From the NCBI GenBank assembly GCA_031285685.1, contig JAITVS010000210.1, positions 1-32,380 of the forward strand: a DNA stretch of 32,380 nt, in the 5' to 3' direction. Made by a program: the position numbers and the translations under genes. The notes under the pieces were generated by a model. The model saw nothing but the letters and a program-made list of their open reading frames with translations, was not told the DNA's origin and did no database searches. Each line of letters begins with the position of its first letter. Within the stretch, counting starts at the first letter, position 1. The DNA comes from Tannerella sp. (GTDB lineage: Bacteria; Bacteroidota; Bacteroidia; Bacteroidales; Tannerellaceae). Shown piece by piece: positions 26,487 to 32,380 of the stretch.

Positions 26487-26824
26487 GTTTGATTATTTAA
26501 TTGATTGTATTTATTTAATAATATTAGCATTAAATAAGGAATTTAACTGATGGCTAATTTAGAACGATTCTAAATTGCGGTGTGTGGAATGTGTGATATT
26601 CAGTGTTGTTATGGAGTGTTATGTTGGTTTAGTGAATTTTCGCCAAAAAAGGCGCTCGGTCTTTAAAAAAATAGTTATTTTTGCATGATTTATGAGTCAC
26701 GTTAAGAAGTGAGGACAGTCGATTCTATCGGATTCGTTGAATTTCTTTTGTGTGTTTATGTTAAAAAATGGTTGTATTCGTATAACGAGCTAAAGGATAG
26801 ATTATTAACCTTAAAATAGATTTT
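26487..26824 (+). promoter_or_regulatory. AT-rich intergenic region with promoter and long leader of the giant gene
   Basis: No gene is seen in these 338 bases. TATTTTTG (26676-26683) is an exact -7 box; the -33 region lacks TTTG. The perfect hairpin CGCC-AAAAAA-GGCG lies just upstream (26641-26654). If transcription starts near 26690, the leader is about 135 bases. It contains TCAC/GTGA (26697-26712), too weak for a firm structure call. No known riboswitch is recognised. Confidence 0.45.
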
Positions 26825-29800
26825 ATGAAAAAAAGTAATTTACTTTTGATCGGCTATGCATCATTCATGATGTTGTGTAGCGGAACAATTCTTGGGCAAC
26901 AGGGGGTGTTGTTGCCTAAAATTCAGGAAGAGCAACATGAGTGCGGTATATGTTGTAATCACGAATCCCATCGTCCTGAACCTCAGGAGTATATACCAGA
27001 AATTGACATCAGGCGTGCTTCGGTGCCAGGGGACACAGCCCTTATTAAAGGAGCTACGGATATAAACAAAGAGTTTGGCGCAGGGGAATCGATGAAAATC
27101 ACTTCAGGTAATCATTCCACTCAAACGGTCTCTGTGCCCTGGAGTTTATCACTCAATCCCGGAGGCGGATATAAATATGTTCCCTGGTCATCTCAATATG
27201 CAACAAGCACAACTTCGTCCCTGGCGACTACTCCTGCTGACATAAAACTGGGTAGTAATGAAAGTAAAAATGTTGTGATTAAGGCATATACGGGAGACGG
27301 ATTCTCTATGGGATGGGCAACTGTTGTCAGGGCTGTAAATTATGGTGCGGGGCAACAACCGCAGTTTAATACTCCTGCAGCAAACCCGATAATGAATGTT
27401 TCGCCAACATATAATGCTGCTGCTTTTAGAACATGGAGCAATGTTGTGCCTTATGTTAATACTTTTGATACGGTTCCGACATTGGTAGACGCTACACTTA
27501 ATACTGTTAAGGCTTATACATTCAGTAAGTATACATATAAATATTTTATGGGTATGTCTTATGTAGACGGGGTTTGGAACTATAATCCATGGAATGCCAC
27601 ATCGAGGGGTAATTGCACTTATTCGACAATTTATGGTCGTGTTTGGCCACTGGGAACGGACGCATCATTTTCTGGTGATAAAAATCCTTGGTTAGCACCT
27701 CCTTATCATTCTCCGGCAATTACAAATGCTTTATCAACATGTTGTTCAAGTACTTTATTTGATATGGTGTGGGAAGCTGATGGCGCTGGAGGTGGATATT
27801 TATGGGTTTGGCATCATGGTAGTTCCGGATTGAAAGGGTTGTCTGTAAGCCAATATCCCAGTGTTAATGATTTTCATTATAATTCGGGTCCTTATCAGGC
27901 TAATGCGCTTCACGTAGGACCCTCAGATACTGCGAGCGCTTATTATACATCTACAATCGATAGCTTCTATAATAGAAGCTGGGCAAAAGGCTATTTTAAT
28001 GATAATGGAATCACTGAATTAAGTTATCCCGTAGATGACAGCGTCGCGTTGGTACAGTTTAGCGGAACGTCGATGACAAATGCTGAAGCTTTGGCTGAAC
28101 AGTCTACCTATATGTTGGAGTCTGATGCAGCAAATCCTCTTGGTGCAGGATTTAATCAATTTTATGGCGGGTCTTCAGCTACAGCCATCAAAAATTATAA
28201 ACGTCCTACTACGATATTCCTTGAAGGCGATAAGCATGAATTTGCTACCTTCAGCATTTCTGATATCAATTGGTATTATGAAACCGATTCGATATATCCT
28301 CATCAGGATGTGGCCAATAATGGCTATTTTTCAGGCTGTTGCGCCGGATATATGTATGGATATACATTTAACCCCAACTGGATTTCTTTTTATGAAGAAG
28401 GAAAAACGTTGGTCGATGGTGCAATTTTGCTGACAACAAACGCACAGGTTTATATAGATGATGATATTAAAGACGCAACATTAGTTCCAGGCTCTAAAAG
28501 GTCCGGAACGGCGGGTGTTGATGCCGCTCCCGACACAGAAACAGCGGCGATAGTTGTAGTCCCGGATTCTGTAGATGCCGGATTTTTGCTACGTACAGCA
28601 GGGAGCTGGGATCATATGAATATGTATCAGGAAGATATGAGTAAAAATGAAAAAGACTTATTCTATCGACAGGTAACATATCCCGAACCACATTCCGATA
28701 TATTCTTATTTGAAGGAACAAATACTTATACATATTCAGTACGTAATCTTTTCACCTATAACAATGGAGGAGCGATTAATATTGCAGCCCCGGCATCATC
28801 CGGTAAGGGTAGCGTGTTCGGCTTATTCGGAAACTACATCCATGATGGAGCAAATAACGCAAACGTACATACTGCCTGGGGAGATCCTTCAACCGGAGGT
28901 GTCACTAAATATGAAAATCCCGGGGTTATAGAAATAGGAACAGGAATCAGTGACAAAAACGGAGCTGCCCTTGCCGTTGACGGCTATAAATACTTCAACA
29001 TTTATTCCGGTGGAACATTGAAAAATTTCGAAGGAATGAATTGGGCGACTCACAAGGATCCTGCAAATAATTTTGCGATGAATTTTACGTCGGCAGATAA
29101 TACGCCGGAATTTATACTGGATGGAAAAGAGCCTCTTTACATTCTTAATTACGGAAGTAACCGTACCGTTTATGACGGTACATCGGGAGTACTTCCTGAT
29201 GCTGATATTAACTGGCATGCAGCCGGGATAACCAAGCTGGAAGATGCCCTCACGAATACCACAGATATAGGTGCATTGCAGATACAGGCAGCCGGAGATG
29301 TTCATTTTTACGATGCATTTTCTCCGACGATACCGGCAGGAAAGCCTACGGAGTTACGTATTTTCTCAGATAATGCAGGGGTACAGTTTTTGGCTGACCT
29401 GACTTATATTAATAATACGGACACAAACTTTGTTGCATGGGCGAATGGAACCAACGCAGGAAGACGCTCCTGCTTCCTTGACACGATAAATTCCGGTAGC
29501 GGTGAAGTTTTGTTTGATGGAGTAACCCGTATAACACAGGATTTGACCGGTATTACCTTACTTCGTTCCGAAAATGACGATGTCTTGATGTCCAATACTT
29601 TCTACTATACAAATTTAAATGCATTGGATGATGCAGGTGAATTTATGATGCAGGCAGGCCAGGACATTTATGGTCTTGGATCTGTTACATTTGAACACAA
29701 GGGCCAGAAATCAATCCTGCTGGAAGCCAAGAAAACCATACATCTGGAAGACGCGTTGACTATAACAAAAACAGGCGGAACAACGGACAGCATTACCCTG

Positions 29801-32380
29801 AAAGCCGGATATGATAATTTCAGTACTTCTGCCGTTGTCTCTTCATGGGATCCGATAGCAAACTATGCCTGTGCTCTGCAAGGCAACAACTATGCAAACA
29901 GAGTGCCGTGTGTATCACCCGACGGTGCGGATATCTGGCTGGAAGGCCCTGTTGCTGTGAACCTGGTAAATATACCGGTGGATACGGTAGCAACAACATT
30001 CCGTGCCTTTAATTCGATCTACCTGGATAATACGTTCGATTTCGAACGTGCCGGTTCCGGAGATGCCGGTGCAAAAGGCACAGGCGGCACAGGCCGTACC
30101 CTGTTATTTGCCGAAACAGGAAATATTGAAGCGATTGCAGGTTCCGGTACTGATATCACATTTACATTGGGAGACGCCGATTCATCCTTATTGACCCTTC
30201 AGGCCGGAAATCAGGTAGGTGGCATTTGTGCTGCACCGACTCAATTCAGCTGCTGGGATCTGAATGGTAATCCGGGAGCGGAATATGACGGAAATATCCT
30301 GTTTAATAACAAGCTGACGATAAACAGCGAAGGAACAGGCAATGTGCTGGTTTCATCCGCTCGCGATATCGAATCCCAGATCTCTGCGGACTTCACCTTT
30401 ACATTTGATGAAAGCGGCCTGAATCCCGGTGATGTATTGCTGACTGCCGGACGCCACGTAGAAACTCATGCCCCGATGTTATTCGATTATAAGAACCTGA
30501 ATGACACAAGTAAGATAACGATCCAGGCAGGCCGTCTTGACGGTAGCAGCTATGAGTGCTCAAACCAGTTGTGTAAAGCAATCGAACTCGGAACAGCGCT
30601 GACAGCTGATATTTATGGCGGAAGCGCGACAACGGCATACGATCCGGTAGCCGCAGCGTTGGCTCCGGTAGTGGACAACACTTTTGCCGCTGGTGGAAGC
30701 GGCCATGGCAGTATCCTGGCATTCAATACGATTGATTTTAAATATCAGGGTGTAGATACGATCCTTCTGACTGCATTGAACGGAAATATCGAAAGCGACC
30801 CTTATTTGCACGGCAGCTATCCGGGTGATGCAAAAATCACGTTCGACCACCAGGGCAAAGGGGTTGTACGTATGGAAGCGATCGACATCAAGCTTCATGA
30901 CGTACTGGACTACCAGGGCATGCACCACGCAAGCGACTCGAACGGCCGGTTCTACATGGCCGCCTTCGACTCGATCCTGACACGCGACCTCACTTACAGC
31001 AACCTGACGGATAACGGCAGCGTCTACATCACAACCGATAAATACAAAGCCTCCGCCTCCTGCGATGTCCCCTACGACTGTACCATCGGCGGCCCGGGCA
31101 TCCACCAGGGACATATCGTATTGGGCTATGCGGCCGATTGCAACAACGCCAACAGTGCTGACAAGATCCTGTTCGACTTCAACAGCACGGTCCAGAACAC
31201 AAACACGAGCGGCGCCAACCTGTATATCCAGGCGGGCTACGAAGGCTTCAGCCGGAACAAGGTGACCGGCAAAGCGAACACGGTGCTGTTCTCTGACCGC
31301 GCCAATGACAGAGGCAAAGGCTACGGCGGTAACATCACGTTCGACTTCATGGAAGTCTACATGGCCAAAGGCAACGGGAACACGGGCGGTTACGCCGAAA
31401 TCTCTACCCCGAACGGAAACATCTGGGGCAAAGACTCTCTCCAATACCACGGTGTAAACGGCAACCTGTTGATCGACGCCGGTCTTGGTTCCCTGGAAGA
31501 TACGCTCCACGCGGTTCGCTGGTCTGGTTTTGCCAATTACTGCCAGGGCGCGGGCAGCGAAGAAATGCTTAACACGCTCGTTCCTTATGCGTGCGGTGAC
31601 GAAGGCGAATGGCGTACAGGAAACATCATGCTCAAAGGCGGTTCCGTCGACTTTACGGATGTCTTCTCCTCCGGCGTATCCGGTAAAGGCAACGTGACGT
31701 TCCGTACCCGGGAAGGCTTTATCGATATCTATGATAAATTCAACGTAACAAACATGTCCGGACATTACCTGAACTACGCGGGCATGGGCGGTTCCTCCAC
31801 GAAAGCAAACGAATGGGGTGACGTGAGTGTGCGTGACCTCGAATACAGCCCGGTCGAAAACAGCGGTAGCCTCTTCTTCGGCGCGGATGACAACATCATG
31901 CTGAACTACGGCTACAGCAACGGCAAGGAGCCTGAGTACAACATCCTGAGCGCCGGTCTTTACGATGTAGTAGGCGCCGACCTTGTCGCCAATGGAAACC
32001 CTTACTACTCCACAACCTACCATCCAAGCATCGCGGACTGCTTTGCTAAATTCGATGTAAACGAAAACGGTTACATGTGGTACCGTAACGGCACGTCGGA
32101 CGACGGAACCGGCTGGAAACGTAAATACCACCGCATGTACCGCGGTTGCAGCGACGGCATTCAGACGCCGACGTGCTCCCCGCTGACAGGCGAATGCGAG
32201 ACGATCGATAACGGCGCCCGCGCGCTGACGTTCAACTTCAATACGCTGTCCGACGGTGTGACCAGGGTTAAATCCGGCGGTCTGGGAGTAGTCGCTACGA
32301 ACTATATCGACGTGTTCACCGCCTTCACGTACCATGGCGGTAACGGTACCGGCCTTCACAGCGTTCCCGGCATGACGACG
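26825..32380 (+). CDS. Giant repetitive exported surface protein, 5' part (continues past the window)
   Basis: ATG at 26825 opens a frame I followed codon by codon to the window end: 1852 codons without a stop. A signal peptide (MKK, hydrophobic core, ILG before Gln26) is followed by a Cys/His-rich segment (HECGICCNHESHRPEP). Residues to about 540 are Trp/Tyr-rich without a recognised domain (WHHGSSG, GYFSGCCAGYMYGYTF). From about residue 600 onward, units of roughly 60-80 residues repeat the core pattern (L/I)xxQAGxx: LQIQAAGDVHFYDAF, FMMQAGQDIYGLGS, ITLKAGYDNF, LTLQAGNQVGG, ITIQAGRLDGS, LYIQAGYEGF, LLIDAGLGSL. This looks like a long beta-helix or filamentous-haemagglutinin-like stalk. A T9SS sorting domain would be expected beyond the window but is not visible. 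Third-base composition changes strongly along the gene. A possible surface adhesin or fibre; the function is not established. Confidence 0.85.
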   Translation, partial: MKKSNLLLIGYASFMMLCSGTILGQQGVLLPKIQEEQHECGICCNHESHRPEPQEYIPEIDIRRASVPGDTALIKGATDINKEFGAGESMKITSGNHSTQTVSVPWSLSLNPGGGYKYVPWSSQYATSTTSSLATTPADIKLGSNESKNVVIKAYTGDGFSMGWATVVRAVNYGAGQQPQFNTPAANPIMNVSPTYNAAAFRTWSNVVPYVNTFDTVPTLVDATLNTVKAYTFSKYTYKYFMGMSYVDGVWNYNPWNATSRGNCTYSTIYGRVWPLGTDASFSGDKNPWLAPPYHSPAITNALSTCCSSTLFDMVWEADGAGGGYLWVWHHGSSGLKGLSVSQYPSVNDFHYNSGPYQANALHVGPSDTASAYYTSTIDSFYNRSWAKGYFNDNGITELSYPVDDSVALVQFSGTSMTNAEALAEQSTYMLESDAANPLGAGFNQFYGGSSATAIKNYKRPTTIFLEGDKHEFATFSISDINWYYETDSIYPHQDVANNGYFSGCCAGYMYGYTFNPNWISFYEEGKTLVDGAILLTTNAQVYIDDDIKDATLVPGSKRSGTAGVDAAPDTETAAIVVVPDSVDAGFLLRTAGSWDHMNMYQEDMSKNEKDLFYRQVTYPEPHSDIFLFEGTNTYTYSVRNLFTYNNGGAINIAAPASSGKGSVFGLFGNYIHDGANNANVHTAWGDPSTGGVTKYENPGVIEIGTGISDKNGAALAVDGYKYFNIYSGGTLKNFEGMNWATHKDPANNFAMNFTSADNTPEFILDGKEPLYILNYGSNRTVYDGTSGVLPDADINWHAAGITKLEDALTNTTDIGALQIQAAGDVHFYDAFSPTIPAGKPTELRIFSDNAGVQFLADLTYINNTDTNFVAWANGTNAGRRSCFLDTINSGSGEVLFDGVTRITQDLTGITLLRSENDDVLMSNTFYYTNLNALDDAGEFMMQAGQDIYGLGSVTFEHKGQKSILLEAKKTIHLEDALTITKTGGTTDSITLKAGYDNFSTSAVVSSWDPIANYACALQGNNYANRVPCVSPDGADIWLEGPVAVNLVNIPVDTVATTFRAFNSIYLDNTFDFERAGSGDAGAKGTGGTGRTLLFAETGNIEAIAGSGTDITFTLGDADSSLLTLQAGNQVGGICAAPTQFSCWDLNGNPGAEYDGNILFNNKLTINSEGTGNVLVSSARDIESQISADFTFTFDESGLNPGDVLLTAGRHVETHAPMLFDYKNLNDTSKITIQAGRLDGSSYECSNQLCKAIELGTALTADIYGGSATTAYDPVAAALAPVVDNTFAAGGSGHGSILAFNTIDFKYQGVDTILLTALNGNIESDPYLHGSYPGDAKITFDHQGKGVVRMEAIDIKLHDVLDYQGMHHASDSNGRFYMAAFDSILTRDLTYSNLTDNGSVYITTDKYKASASCDVPYDCTIGGPGIHQGHIVLGYAADCNNANSADKILFDFNSTVQNTNTSGANLYIQAGYEGFSRNKVTGKANTVLFSDRANDRGKGYGGNITFDFMEVYMAKGNGNTGGYAEISTPNGNIWGKDSLQYHGVNGNLLIDAGLGSLEDTLHAVRWSGFANYCQGAGSEEMLNTLVPYACGDEGEWRTGNIMLKGGSVDFTDVFSSGVSGKGNVTFRTREGFIDIYDKFNVTNMSGHYLNYAGMGGSSTKANEWGDVSVRDLEYSPVENSGSLFFGADDNIMLNYGYSNGKEPEYNILSAGLYDVVGADLVANGNPYYSTTYHPSIADCFAKFDVNENGYMWYRNGTSDDGTGWKRKYHRMYRGCSDGIQTPTCSPLTGECETIDNGARALTFNFNTLSDGVTRVKSGGLGVVATNYIDVFTAFTYHGGNGTGLHSVPGMTT
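27962..27980 (+). repeat. 19-base perfect palindrome inside the giant gene
   Basis: AGCTTCTAT-A-ATAGAAGCT is a perfect 9-base inverted repeat with one central base, located in coding sequence (DSFYNRSW). It could fold as a tight hairpin in the mRNA or be a protein site; it may also be chance. Confidence 0.5.

Noticed and set aside
30560-32359. 599-codon open frame on the minus strand opposite the giant gene
   Set aside because: It exists because the plus-strand codons here end almost always in C or G, which removes stop codons from the opposite frame. Its sequence is rich in Val, Ala and Arg with no recognisable domain, while the plus frame continues a clear protein.
1-32380. CRISPR array, prophage, integrase, restriction or toxin-antitoxin system
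   Set aside because: No regularly spaced identical repeats, phage structural genes or defence-type proteins were seen. The only mobile-element signal is the partial transposase at the left edge.

Overview
The window looks like a chromosomal segment of a Bacteroidales bacterium (phylum Bacteroidota), probably near the Tannerellaceae or Porphyromonadaceae. Three things point there. Several promoters match the Bacteroides -7 consensus TAnnTTTG, some with a TTG/TTTG about 19-20 bases upstream. At least two gene products end in type IX secretion (T9SS) C-terminal sorting domains. The housekeeping gene neighbourhoods (alaS/M23/MerR; relA-mltD-DUF5683-parB-parA; DUF4924/rfbD/prfC) are of a Bacteroidales kind. 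The exact genus cannot be fixed from the sequence alone.

Layout. Bases 1-71 are the start of an IS1-like transposase on the minus strand. It reads away from a large InlB-repeat surface-protein gene (141-6108) that carries an in-frame stop just after the signal peptide and a one-base frameshift near 1287. From 6254 to 10203 lies an accessory stretch: a small exported protein, two decayed gene remnants, a hotdog thioesterase, tRNA-Pro(GGG) on the minus strand, a small membrane protein and a 412-residue T9SS cargo protein. From 10224 to 26399 the genes are core: aroB, a structured intergenic repeat, alaS, an M23 peptidase with a MerR regulator (divergent from alaS), then relA/spoT, mltD, a DUF5683 protein, parB and parA (all minus strand, transcribed from parA toward relA), a metallo-beta-lactamase-fold hydrolase with a DUF4924 gene, and finally rfbD and prfC on the plus strand. 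From 26825 an uninterrupted reading frame of 1852 codons runs off the window end. It encodes the first part of a giant repetitive exported protein.

How the genes relate. The core section groups cell-envelope functions (M23 endopeptidase, lytic transglycosylase MltD, DUF5683, RmlD), chromosome segregation (ParA/ParB), stringent response (RelA/SpoT) and translation (AlaRS, RF3, tRNA-Pro). It is flanked on both sides by large, fast-evolving surface-protein genes.

The observations most worth following up are the doubly broken surface gene beside an insertion sequence that appears to have removed its promoter; the strong 5'-to-3' change in codon usage inside the giant gene; the higher-order duplication of InlB repeats; and the palindrome-rich element with pseudoknot potential downstream of alaS. 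I did not find a clear new defence or biosynthetic system, a CRISPR array or a prophage.
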